Of a DNA stretch of 13,471 nt, positions 6,871 to 12,904 are shown piece after piece. Under the pieces are notes generated by a model that worked only from the letters and a program-made list of their open reading frames with translations, did not search any database and was not told where the DNA came from. A program made the position numbers and the translations under genes. The stretch comes from Flavobacteria bacterium RIFCSPLOWO2_12_FULL_31_7 (lineage in GTDB: Bacteria; Bacteroidota; Bacteroidia; Flavobacteriales; Flavobacteriaceae), in the NCBI GenBank assembly GCA_001800945.1, contig MGWJ01000108.1:1-13471 (forward strand), read 5' to 3'. Each line of letters begins with the position of its first letter. Position 1 is the first letter of the stretch.

Positions 6871-7539
6871 TTATCTTCCGCCAAAGATACTACTTCCAAT
6901 TCGAACCATAGTACTTCCTGATGAAATTGCGAGTTGATAATCTCCAGACATGCCCATTGACAAAATTTGAAGTTGGGAGTTTGAAGTTTGGAGTCTATCA
7001 AAAATGGTTTTCAAATGCTTGAATTCTTTTTCAATTTGTACTGTGTTTTCTGTAAATGTTGCCATTCCCATTAAACCTACAACACGAACGTTTTCAAGTT
7101 TATTATTGTCACTCTGAGCGGAGTCGAAGAGTTGTTTAAGAATCTCATCCAATTCCTCTTCATTTAATCCAAACTTCGTTTCTTCTTCTGCAATATGAAC
7201 TTGTAACAAACAATCAATTATTCTATTATGTTTTTTGGCTTGTTTGTTGATTTCTTCTAATAATTTCAAACTATCCACACCATGAACTAAACTCACGTAT
7301 TCCGCCATAAATTTGACTTTATTGGTTTGCACGTGACCAATCATATGCCATTCGATATCTTTTGGCATTTGTTCCCATTTTTCGGTCATTTCTTGGATTT
7401 TGTTTTCTCCAAAAATACGTTGACCAGCATTATACGCTTCCATTAAATCAGAAACAGGTTTGGTTTTAGAAACCGCTACCAATGTCACATGATTGGGAAG
7501 TTGGGATTTTATTTGGGTTAGGTTTTTTGCTATTGACAT
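6871..7539 (-). CDS. yggS: YggS/PLPBP family pyridoxal-phosphate-binding homeostasis protein
   Basis: A cytosolic PLP carrier and regulator with no known catalytic activity; loss in other bacteria disturbs vitamin B6 and amino-acid balance. The protein is 222 aa, close to the family's usual 225-235. Seen: the PLP lysine in VAVSKTKP (K25), FGENKIQE (43-50), WHMIGHVQTNK (64-74), the GLMGMA segment (155-160), and the C-terminal phosphate-binding SMGMSGDYQLAISSGSTMVR (194-213). The ATG at 7539-7537 overlaps the rhuM stop as TAATG. Two dispersed repeats lie in frame: 7107-7131 encodes residues 137-145 (LFDSAQSDN), and 6967-6995 encodes residues 182-191 (RLQTSNSQLQ). Both fall in variable segments between conserved blocks, so the fold and PLP site look intact. 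The first 15 codons are duplicated at 8591-8637. Confidence 0.95.
   Translation of the reverse strand: MSIAKNLTQIKSQLPNHVTLVAVSKTKPVSDLMEAYNAGQRIFGENKIQEMTEKWEQMPKDIEWHMIGHVQTNKVKFMAEYVSLVHGVDSLKLLEEINKQAKKHNRIIDCLLQVHIAEEETKFGLNEEELDEILKQLFDSAQSDNNKLENVRVVGLMGMATFTENTVQIEKEFKHLKTIFDRLQTSNSQLQILSMGMSGDYQLAISSGSTMVRIGSSIFGGR
6967..6995 (-). repeat. Dispersed repeat (AACTCCCAACTT family) in frame within yggS
   Basis: On the minus strand the segment contains CTTCAAACTCCCAACTTC. The same words occur twice in the gap at 9162-9194. Within yggS it reads without a stop as RLQTSNSQLQ, just before the conserved C-terminal phosphate-binding block. Confidence 0.7.
7107..7131 (-). repeat. Dispersed repeat (CTTCGACTCCGCTCAG family) in frame within yggS
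   Basis: The 16-bp core CTTCGACTCCGCTCAG on the minus strand is identical to an arm of the hairpin at 5329-5405. It is translated in the one of three frames that gives LFDSAQSD, and it lies between the conserved TKFGLNEEE and VVGLMGMA segments of YggS. Confidence 0.85.
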
Positions 7540-7543
7540 TATT
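7497..7543 (-). repeat. 47-bp direct repeat, copy A (native yggS start)
   Basis: Identical over 47 bp to 8591-8637, in the same orientation, 1094 bp apart. This copy is continuous with the full yggS gene. It holds the ATG, the first 15 codons or so, and the 4 nt before the ATG, which include the stop codon of rhuM. Confidence 0.97.
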
Positions 7544-8531
7544 TTTTTAGTTTTTTTATACTTTCATCTAAATCTGAAATAAAATTTTTGTCTTGGATAA
7601 TTCTAAATTCTTCATATTCAGAATATGCTTTAATAATAGCTTTTTCGTGAGAAATTTTTCCTGCATTTGGTAAAACATCAAGACTATTGCTTTCAAGAAA
7701 TTTATTTGTTCTTTCAAGCCAATCTTTCATATTCATAATTTGTTTTCTTATGGCTTGAAATTCTGCTAAATCTAAAAATGCACTGACTAATAAATTTAAA
7801 TCGCCAATTTCGTTTTCATTTAAATAATTTTTAGCAATAGAAACGTCACTTTTTAAAATCTTTCCTTTAGGAGCATTTTTCCAATTGGTTAAACCCATAA
7901 AATCTTTCGAAATGTCTGCTCTATCATAAATAATTTCAGCAGCGGTTTTTCCTGAAATAGCAAAATGTAATTTATTTTGAACCATTTTGAAAAACAATTT
8001 TGTTTCTTCAGCATTTTTAGAATAGTCAGAGCTACATTGTTCAAAAATATCACCTAGTTTTTGATATAATCTTCTTTCGCTGGAACGAATTTCCCTTATA
8101 CGCTCTAATAATTCATCAAAATAATCTTTACCAAAAGGTTTTCCGTTTTTTAGCATTTCATCATTTAACACAAAACCTTTAATAATAAATTCTTTTAAAG
8201 TTTGTGTTGCCCAAATTCTAAATTGTGTGGCTTGTTTCGAGTTGACTCTATAGCCGACAGCAATAATGGCGTCAAGATTGTAAAATTCTACATTTCTTTT
8301 TACATTTCTATTACCTTCAAGTTGAACTGTTTCCAAAATGGAAATAGTTGCTTCTTTTTGAAGTTCATTTTCTTGATAAATATTATTAAGATGCTTGCTA
8401 ATTGCTGGAACTTCTACATTGAAAAGTTGAGCAATCATTTTTTGAGAAAGCCAAAAACTTTCATTTTGGTAAGTAACATTTATGATTACATTTTGATTTT
8501 CTGTCTGATAAAATATTATATTGTTTTGCAT
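7539..8531 (-). CDS. rhuM: RhuM family protein (accessory, probably inserted)
   Basis: 330 aa, matching the RhuM family named after a gene of Salmonella pathogenicity island 3. The molecular function is not established; the family is widespread on mobile and defence-associated DNA. The N-terminus shows a helix-turn-helix-like segment WLSQKMIAQLFNVEVPAISK (27-46), then the family hallmark NVEFYNLDAIIAVGYRVNSK (80-99) and FRIWATQTLKEFIIKGFVLN (104-123). A charged helical region follows (about 138-165), then an alpha-helical C-terminal half ending in Lys-rich KKLKK. The gene has a well-spaced promoter candidate, overlaps yggS as TAATG, and lies between perfect 47-bp repeats copied from the yggS start. 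That strongly suggests insertion upstream of yggS. Its stop codon is supplied by the repeat. Identity confident; biological role unknown. Confidence 0.88.
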   Translation of the reverse strand: MQNNIIFYQTENQNVIINVTYQNESFWLSQKMIAQLFNVEVPAISKHLNNIYQENELQKEATISILETVQLEGNRNVKRNVEFYNLDAIIAVGYRVNSKQATQFRIWATQTLKEFIIKGFVLNDEMLKNGKPFGKDYFDELLERIREIRSSERRLYQKLGDIFEQCSSDYSKNAEETKLFFKMVQNKLHFAISGKTAAEIIYDRADISKDFMGLTNWKNAPKGKILKSDVSIAKNYLNENEIGDLNLLVSAFLDLAEFQAIRKQIMNMKDWLERTNKFLESNSLDVLPNAGKISHEKAIIKAYSEYEEFRIIQDKNFISDLDESIKKLKK

Positions 8532-8546
8532 GGCGTAAAATTTTTA

Positions 8547-8577
8547 TAAAAATAGCTAAATTGATTTGTTTTTCAAA
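8547..8577 (-). promoter_or_regulatory. Candidate rhuM promoter
   Basis: On the minus strand TTTG (8577-8574) is followed after exactly 19 nt by TATTTTTA (8554-8547). This is one base off the Bacteroidetes -7 consensus TAnnTTTG, at the expected spacing to the -33 element. The rhuM ATG is 15 nt further on. It lies between copy B of the 47-bp repeat and rhuM, so it belongs to the inserted segment and would also feed yggS downstream. Confidence 0.6.
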
Positions 8578-8633
8578 ATCACTTTAGCGAGAAGTTGGGA
8601 TTTTATTTGGGTTAGGTTTTTTGCTATTGACAT
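8556..8633 (-). pseudogene. Duplicated 5' stub of yggS (25-codon remnant)
   Basis: Starting at ATG 8633-8631 this frame reads MSIAKNLTQIKSQL, identical to the yggS start through 14 residues, then diverges into LAKVILKNKSI and a TAG. The ATG overlaps the stop of the 154-aa gene as TAATG, exactly as the intact yggS ATG overlaps the rhuM stop. It is best read as the footprint of the insertion that brought rhuM. If translated by coupling it would give a 25-residue peptide without the PLP lysine. Confidence 0.8.
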
Positions 8634-8637
8634 TATT
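8591..8637 (-). repeat. 47-bp direct repeat, copy B (duplicated yggS start)
   Basis: Perfect copy of 7497-7543. It begins at the AATAATG junction that ends the 154-aa gene and stops inside yggS codon 15 at ...CCCAACTTC. The flanking bases differ on both sides (C against T at 8638/7544; A against G at 8590/7496), which fixes the repeat limits. Confidence 0.97.
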
Positions 8638-9097
8638 CTGGCATTTTTTTATTTATAAAATCAAAAATGATTCTATTTAATTTCATTCTAAGATTAATTA
8701 AAAATGGATTTTTTATTTCTTTAAATGAAGTTGATTCTGTTTCACTCAAATTAATATTAAAAGCATCTACTGAATAATCTTTATTATTAGATTTTTCAAT
8801 ATTTATTTTGATAAAAATTGGCTTTTCATTAATATAATAAAATTCATAATAATGAAAGAATTCAAATTCTTTATCTTTAGTAGTCTCAGTATAATAAGAA
8901 TAAATTAATTTATTTTTATATTCATATGTTGTATTTCCAAAACCTCCAATAGTTTTTTTATTCTTTTTTAAAATACCACTAGATTCCATTTTTGGTTGAA
9001 TTGTTTTGACAATACTATCAATTTGTGTAATAGTAAATTCTTTTTCTTGTGAAAAACTGAATGTTGAAACTAATAGTATGAGAAATAATTTATGCAT
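8633..9097 (-). CDS. Small secreted protein of unknown function
   Basis: 154 aa, beginning MHKLFLILLVSTFSFSQ, a clear signal peptide with likely cleavage after SFSQ. The mature part is Lys-, Asn- and Tyr-rich (EFEFFHYYEFYYINEKPIFI in the middle) and ends in a Lys/Arg-containing segment that may be helical (LRMKLNRIIFDFINKKMPE). I do not recognise a family. Its TAA overlaps the ATG of the duplicated yggS stub; before the rhuM insertion it would have overlapped yggS itself. It lies between the conserved DUF1015 and yggS genes and looks like an accessory gene. No good promoter was seen; the upstream gap is made of repeats. Confidence 0.72.
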   Translation of the reverse strand: MHKLFLILLVSTFSFSQEKEFTITQIDSIVKTIQPKMESSGILKKNKKTIGGFGNTTYEYKNKLIYSYYTETTKDKEFEFFHYYEFYYINEKPIFIKINIEKSNNKDYSVDAFNINLSETESTSFKEIKNPFLINLRMKLNRIIFDFINKKMPE

Positions 9098-9114
9098 AAT
9101 AAATGTTATGAAAT

Positions 9115-9194
9115 TCTTCTTTCGTCAGAATGACAAGATTGTGGTTAAACTTTGAGCGTAAAAACTCCCAACTTCCATCTTCAAACTCCCAACT
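9115..9194. repeat. Two dispersed repeats filling the gap after the DUF1015 gene
   Basis: 9115-9137 contains TTCGTCAGAATGACAAG, matching a repeat word I associate with flavobacterial intergenic regions. 9162-9173 and 9183-9194 are exact direct copies of AAACTCCCAACT, 21 bp apart, of the same family as the segment inside yggS (6967-6995). The second copy overlaps the TAG stop (9195-9193) of the DUF1015 gene. Otherwise the 95-nt gap holds nothing recognisable. Confidence 0.65.
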
Positions 9195-10428
9195 AAAGTT
9201 CATACACCACCAAACCACTTCTAAACTTAGGTTCGATATAAGTTGATTTTGGAGGCATAATTAAATCGTTATCAGCGATAGTTTTAATTTCTGAAATGTT
9301 AGTCGGGTAGAGCATGAAACCCACTTCATATTCGCCTTCGTCAATTAAATCTTTAATTACAGAAACGCTTTGTTTTCCTGGAATATAATCGATGCGTTCG
9401 TCGTTACGTAGATCTTCGATTCCTAATAGTGGATTCAAAACTGTATCGTATAAAATTTGTGCATCTAAATTTTCTAGAACTGACTTCTCGACTCTGCTCG
9501 AAGTGACATCGTTATTATGTTTGTAGAATAAAGCATAAAAACTTCCATCCAAATACATTCCGAATTCGAACTTATTTTGTGGTTTCCACAATTCTTGATC
9601 TTTGGTTTTGATGATGAAATTATCTGCTAATTTTTTAATAAAATCGTCTTTGGTTAAGCCATTTAAATCTCGGATAATTCTATTGAATTCATAAATTTTC
9701 ACATTGCTTTCTGCAATTAAAAAACTCATAAAATAGTTTAGGTTTTTGTTACCTAAATGTTTGTCTTGTTCGAATAATAATTCCGCTGAAGCCGAACGAT
9801 GGTGTCCATCTGCAATATATAAATTTGGAATGTTCTCGAAATGTTCTTGTAACCAATCTATTTCCGATTGGGTGTCGATTTTCCAAAGTGTGTGCTTTTC
9901 TTTATTTGGAGTCGCGAAAGCGTAAATTGGTTCGCTCTTTTTTCGTAAAGAAATAAACGTATTAATTTCTACAGAATCTGGATAAGTAATCAAAACGGGT
10001 TCCGTATTAAAACCTGTTTGATGTAAATAATCTTTAAATAATTCCACACGATATTGTAACGTGTCTTCGTGTTTTTTAATGATATTTTGCTGATAATCTT
10101 CAACTGAAGTTCCTGCGATAATTCCGGTAAAAGTCTGATTTTTTGCCTGAATTTCGTATAAATAAAATACTGGATGTTCTTCAGAAGTTAAAATGTTTTC
10201 GTTTTTGAAATCCTGATATTTATGTAAAACTCCTTTAAAACGTTTGTCGATTGTGATTTTTTGGGCATTTGCATACGCAGGATGAATCACGTGTAAAAAC
10301 GAATACGGATTAAAATTCAACCAAGCTGCAAGCTCCGCCGAACTATAATCATCATACGTTCTACAAGTTACCAACGCCACTTTATCTGCCGTGGGACGAA
10401 CTGCTTTAAAAGGAATTATTTTGCTCAT
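9193..10428 (-). CDS. DUF1015 family protein
   Basis: 411 aa, full length for the DUF1015 family, which is widespread in bacteria. It begins MSKIIPFKAVRPTADKVALV, the usual N-terminus. Central hallmarks are IADGHHRSASAELL (205-218) and NYFMSFLIAESNVKIYEFNR (231-250). The DGHHR motif resembles the phosphate-binding DGxHR motif of the ParB/sulfiredoxin superfamily. Relatives in that superfamily include free-serine kinases, so a small-molecule kinase role is possible, but this is inference and no substrate can be named. Residues 307-316 (DVTSSRVEKS) are encoded by a dispersed repeat at 9483-9508, and the TAG stop lies in another repeat. It follows the dehydrogenase gene by 69 nt of repeat-like sequence. 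Confidence 0.88.
   Translation of the reverse strand: MSKIIPFKAVRPTADKVALVTCRTYDDYSSAELAAWLNFNPYSFLHVIHPAYANAQKITIDKRFKGVLHKYQDFKNENILTSEEHPVFYLYEIQAKNQTFTGIIAGTSVEDYQQNIIKKHEDTLQYRVELFKDYLHQTGFNTEPVLITYPDSVEINTFISLRKKSEPIYAFATPNKEKHTLWKIDTQSEIDWLQEHFENIPNLYIADGHHRSASAELLFEQDKHLGNKNLNYFMSFLIAESNVKIYEFNRIIRDLNGLTKDDFIKKLADNFIIKTKDQELWKPQNKFEFGMYLDGSFYALFYKHNNDVTSSRVEKSVLENLDAQILYDTVLNPLLGIEDLRNDERIDYIPGKQSVSVIKDLIDEGEYEVGFMLYPTNISEIKTIADNDLIMPPKSTYIEPKFRSGLVVYEL
9483..9508 (-). repeat. Dispersed repeat in frame within the DUF1015 gene
   Basis: On the plus strand the segment reads ACTTCTCGACTCTGCTCGAA then GTGACA. It is a diverged relative of the CTTCGACTCCGCTCAG repeat at 5329-5405 and 7107-7131 and has an internal inverted symmetry (ACTTC...GAAGT). 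On the coding strand it is read without a stop as DVTSSRVEKS, between the strand encoding MYLDGSFYALFYKHNN and the VLENLDAQILYD segment. Confidence 0.75.
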
Positions 10429-10439
10429 GTTTTGAGTTT

Positions 10440-10495
10440 ACAGTTTTCAGTCACAGTTTTCAGTTTGTTTATGACTGAATACTGCGACTGCGACT
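10440..10495. repeat. Short tandem repeats between the dehydrogenase and DUF1015 genes
   Basis: ACAGTTTTCAGT occurs at 10440-10451 and again at 10453-10464, a 13-bp period. CTGCGACTGCGACT (10482-10495) is a tandem 6-bp repeat. Together they fill nearly all of the 69-nt gap. The CAGTTTTCAG and GACTGCGACT words resemble dispersed flavobacterial intergenic repeats. No promoter box is evident. Confidence 0.65.
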
Positions 10496-10497
10496 AA

Positions 10498-11388
10498 TTA
10501 CTTAGAAAATTGCTTTGCAATTTTTTCTGCTTTTTTACTTTCTGAATAATCGTAGAAACCTTCACCAGATTTCACACCTAATTTTCCAGCCATAACCATA
10601 TTTACTAATAACGGACAAGGCGCATATTTTGGGTTTTTGAAACCGTCGTACATTACGTTTAAGATAGATAAACAAACGTCAAGTCCAATAAAATCAGCTA
10701 ATTGTAAAGGTCCCATTGGATGTGCCATTCCTAATTTCATAACGGTATCAATTTCAGAAACTCCAGCTACACCATTATATAATGTTTCTATAGATTCATT
10801 AATCATTGGCATTAAAATTCTGTTCGCTACGAAACCTGGATAATCGTTTACTTCTGTTGGCGTTTTTCCTAATTTCACAGATAAATCCATGATAATTTTA
10901 GTCACTTCATCAGATGTAGAATACCCACGGATAATTTCAACTAATTTCATAATCGGCACCGGATTCATAAAGTGCATTCCGATTACTCTTTCTGGATGAA
11001 CCACTTGCGCTGCAATTTGAGTAATTGAAATAGAAGAAGTGTTACTTGCTAAAATTACATTATGATCACAAACATCGCTTAATTGTTTAAAGATGTTCAT
11101 TTTTAAACCAACATTTTCTGTTGCAGCTTCCACAACTAAATCGCAACCAACTACACCATCTTTAACGTCAGTGTACGTGATAATATTTGAAATTGTTTTG
11201 TGTTTATCCTCTTCAGTGATACTTCCTTTTGCAACCATTCTGTCCAAGTTAGCAGCAATTGTAGCCATTCCTTTTTCTAATGATTTTTCAGAAATATCAA
11301 TTAATTTTACGGTGAATCCTGCTTGTGCAAATGTATGAGCAATTCCATTACCCATTGTTCCTGATCCTATTACGGCAATTTGTTTCAT
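10498..11388 (-). CDS. hbd: 3-hydroxybutyryl-CoA (3-hydroxyacyl-CoA) dehydrogenase
   Basis: Cytosolic NAD(P)-dependent enzyme that interconverts 3-hydroxyacyl-CoA and 3-ketoacyl-CoA, used in fatty-acid or phenylacetate breakdown or butyryl-CoA metabolism. The 296-aa length fits a stand-alone monofunctional enzyme, not a FadB fusion. Seen: the Rossmann motif GSGTMGNGIAHTFAQAGF (8-25), the Asp ending beta-2 (DIS, 31-33), NTSSISITQIA (116-126), the catalytic His in GMHFMNPVPIMKLVE (H139) with the paired Glu (E151), and GFVANRILMPMINES (185-199). The C-terminal domain carries MKLGMAHPMGPLQLADFIGL. The ATG overlaps the preceding small gene's stop as TAATG. The physiological direction and chain length cannot be told from sequence. 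Confidence 0.93.
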   Translation of the reverse strand: MKQIAVIGSGTMGNGIAHTFAQAGFTVKLIDISEKSLEKGMATIAANLDRMVAKGSITEEDKHKTISNIITYTDVKDGVVGCDLVVEAATENVGLKMNIFKQLSDVCDHNVILASNTSSISITQIAAQVVHPERVIGMHFMNPVPIMKLVEIIRGYSTSDEVTKIIMDLSVKLGKTPTEVNDYPGFVANRILMPMINESIETLYNGVAGVSEIDTVMKLGMAHPMGPLQLADFIGLDVCLSILNVMYDGFKNPKYAPCPLLVNMVMAGKLGVKSGEGFYDYSESKKAEKIAKQFSK

Positions 11389-11837
11389 TATTTATGTTTT
11401 GTTTGTTTAATTCTTCTTAATAATCTTTTCGATTTATGATTGTATGTCTTTGTCCAAAAAAACACAATTACATCTACACCAGATAATTCTTTTTGTTTAT
11501 CATTTAATTCAACAATATTAAAATTAATATTACGATTGTGTTTTGAATAATAACTCTTAAATGAATTGAAAAAAATAATTTTATCACTTATTGTTGTTCC
11601 AGAAGGACCAGTAATAAAAGCAATTTTTTTTCCTTCAAGACTTTTTGGACTATTGTTTAATAATTCTAAAACTTCAATTTCAGAATTATTTAATTCTTCA
11701 GTTGTAGTTCCTAAATTTTCAAAATTTATTTTTCTTTCTTCTATCTTTACTTTTAAATCATCAAACACAATTACACTATTATTTTGTGCAAATAAATTTA
11801 CAGAAACTAAAAGGAATATGATTTGGAATTTTTTCAT
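11388..11837 (-). CDS. Small secreted protein of unknown function
   Basis: I choose the ATG at 11837, giving 149 aa that begin MKKFQIIFLLVSVNLFAQ, a good signal peptide cleaved after FAQ. The frame is open to 11858, but that would add seven residues before the signal peptide and overlap the upstream oxidoreductase gene. With 11837 the spacing to that gene's TAG is 1 nt. The mature part has an acidic/Asn-rich first half (about 20-75), then KKIAFITGPSGTTISDKIIF (about 71-90) and VDVIVFFWTKTYNHKSKRLL, ending in a basic tail (RRIKQTKHK). The alternation of beta-like strands hints at an alpha/beta fold, but I recognise no family. Its stop overlaps the dehydrogenase ATG (TAATG), so the three genes are probably cotranscribed. 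Confidence 0.75.
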   Translation of the reverse strand: MKKFQIIFLLVSVNLFAQNNSVIVFDDLKVKIEERKINFENLGTTTEELNNSEIEVLELLNNSPKSLEGKKIAFITGPSGTTISDKIIFFNSFKSYYSKHNRNINFNIVELNDKQKELSGVDVIVFFWTKTYNHKSKRLLRRIKQTKHK

Positions 11838-11838
11838 A

Positions 11839-12804
11839 CTATTTTCCAATGCAATCAATAATCTGATACGCTACTCGTAACGCTTCTGTTCCATCTTCTA
11901 ATGTTACTATAGGAGTGGAGTTGTTGTTGATAGCTTCTGCAAACGATTCTAATTCGTCTAAAATGGCGTTATTAGGATTTACATTCGGATTATCGAAATA
12001 AATTTGTTTTTTCACACCTTCTGCATTTTGTAAAATCATGTCAAAATCCCCAGGAGTTTCTGGTGCATCTTGCATACGAACCACTTCGCAAATTTTGTCT
12101 AAATAATCAACTGAGATATATGCGTCTTTCTGGAAAAATCTACTTTTACGCATATTTTTCATAGAAATTCTACTCGCCGTAATGTTTGCCACACAACCAT
12201 TTTCAAATTCTAAACGTGCATTGGTAATATCTGGAGAATCGGAAATTACGGCAACACTACTTGCATTTACCGATTTTACTTTCGATTTCACTACACTTAA
12301 AATCGCATCAATATCATGAATCATTAAATCTAAAACCACAGGAACATCTGTCCCCCGAGGATTGAATTCTGCTAAACGATGCGTTTCAATAAACATTGGA
12401 TTTTTTATTTTATCTTTCACCGCTGTAAAAGCCGGATTGAAACGTTCTACGTGTCCAACTTGACCTTTAACGTTATATTTATTGGCTAAAGCGACAATCT
12501 CTTCCGCTTCTTCAACTGTTGTAGCAATTGGTTTTTCTATGAAAATATGTTTACCAGCTTCGATTACCATTTTAGCACATTCAAAATGCTGAATTGTTGG
12601 TGTAACAATATCCACAACATCAACTTCAGCGATTAAACTTTCTATAGAATCGAATTTTTTATAACCGAATTCAGCAGCCACTTTAATGGCATTTTCTTCA
12701 AAAGGATCAAAAAAACCAACTAATTCGTATTTTTCTGACTGATTTAATAAGCGCAAATGTATTTTTCCTAAGTGACCCGCACCTAAAACTCCGACTTTTA
12801 ACAT
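11839..12804 (-). CDS. Gfo/Idh/MocA family NAD(P)-dependent oxidoreductase
   Basis: Predicted sugar- or cyclitol-type dehydrogenase. 321 aa from ATG 12804 (MLKVGVLGAGHLGKIHLRLL). In-frame codons TTG 12822 and ATG 12819 are possible earlier starts but overlap the candidate -7 box. Seen: Rossmann motif GAGHLGKIH (8-16), the FFDPFEE segment after beta-2 (31-37), VDIVTPTIQH (64-73), the family signature EKPIATT (90-96) with the catalytic-site Lys (K91), GHVERFNPAF (117-126), and the C-terminal-domain motif DLMIHDID (159-166) with a likely catalytic His (H163). The substrate is unknown. It is the first gene of the long minus-strand run and diverges from pcm. Confidence 0.9.
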   Translation of the reverse strand: MLKVGVLGAGHLGKIHLRLLNQSEKYELVGFFDPFEENAIKVAAEFGYKKFDSIESLIAEVDVVDIVTPTIQHFECAKMVIEAGKHIFIEKPIATTVEEAEEIVALANKYNVKGQVGHVERFNPAFTAVKDKIKNPMFIETHRLAEFNPRGTDVPVVLDLMIHDIDAILSVVKSKVKSVNASSVAVISDSPDITNARLEFENGCVANITASRISMKNMRKSRFFQKDAYISVDYLDKICEVVRMQDAPETPGDFDMILQNAEGVKKQIYFDNPNVNPNNAILDELESFAEAINNNSTPIVTLEDGTEALRVAYQIIDCIGK

Positions 12805-12819
12805 AAAAATAAATTTCAT

Positions 12820-12827
12820 CAAAAATA
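12820..12827 (-). promoter_or_regulatory. Candidate -7 box for the oxidoreductase-led gene run
   Basis: On the minus strand TATTTTTG is a full match to TAnnTTTG, 15 nt before the chosen ATG at 12804. There is no clear TTG at the -33 spacing. It supports 12804 over the upstream in-frame starts, since transcription would begin too close to or beyond them. Confidence 0.4.
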
Positions 12828-12851
12828 GTAATTAAATAATAAAAATTTCGA

Positions 12852-12882
12852 TTTGCTTTTTGAAATTTTAAATCTAATTTTA
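12852..12882 (+). promoter_or_regulatory. Candidate pcm promoter
   Basis: TTTG (12852-12855) is followed after 19 nt by TAATTTTA (12875-12882), one base off TAnnTTTG, at the standard Bacteroidetes spacing. The predicted transcript would start around 12888-12890, giving a leader of roughly 15 nt before the TTG start at 12905. Confidence 0.45.
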
Positions 12883-12904
12883 CATCAATAATTTATGAAT
12901 ACAA

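Noticed and set aside
8202..8549. Plus-strand 115-codon frame opposite rhuM
   Set aside because: It is antisense to the conserved RhuM hallmark region and has no recognisable protein features. Similar antisense frames at 1717, 5085, 6310, 6525, 10637, 11093 and 11566 were dismissed for the same reason.
7497..8637. 47-bp repeats as the target-site duplication of a transposon
   Set aside because: The length is far above usual target duplications and no transposase or terminal inverted repeats are present. The repeats match a functional gene start, so a gene-end duplication is a better description.
9162..9194. Start of a CRISPR-like array (AAACTCCCAACT twice)
   Set aside because: Only two 12-bp copies, the same words occur inside yggS, and no cas genes are nearby; it is a dispersed repeat.
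11838..11858. Upstream start at 11858 for the 149-aa secreted protein
   Set aside because: It would place seven residues before a well-formed signal peptide and overlap the oxidoreductase gene; 11837 gives tight 1-nt spacing.
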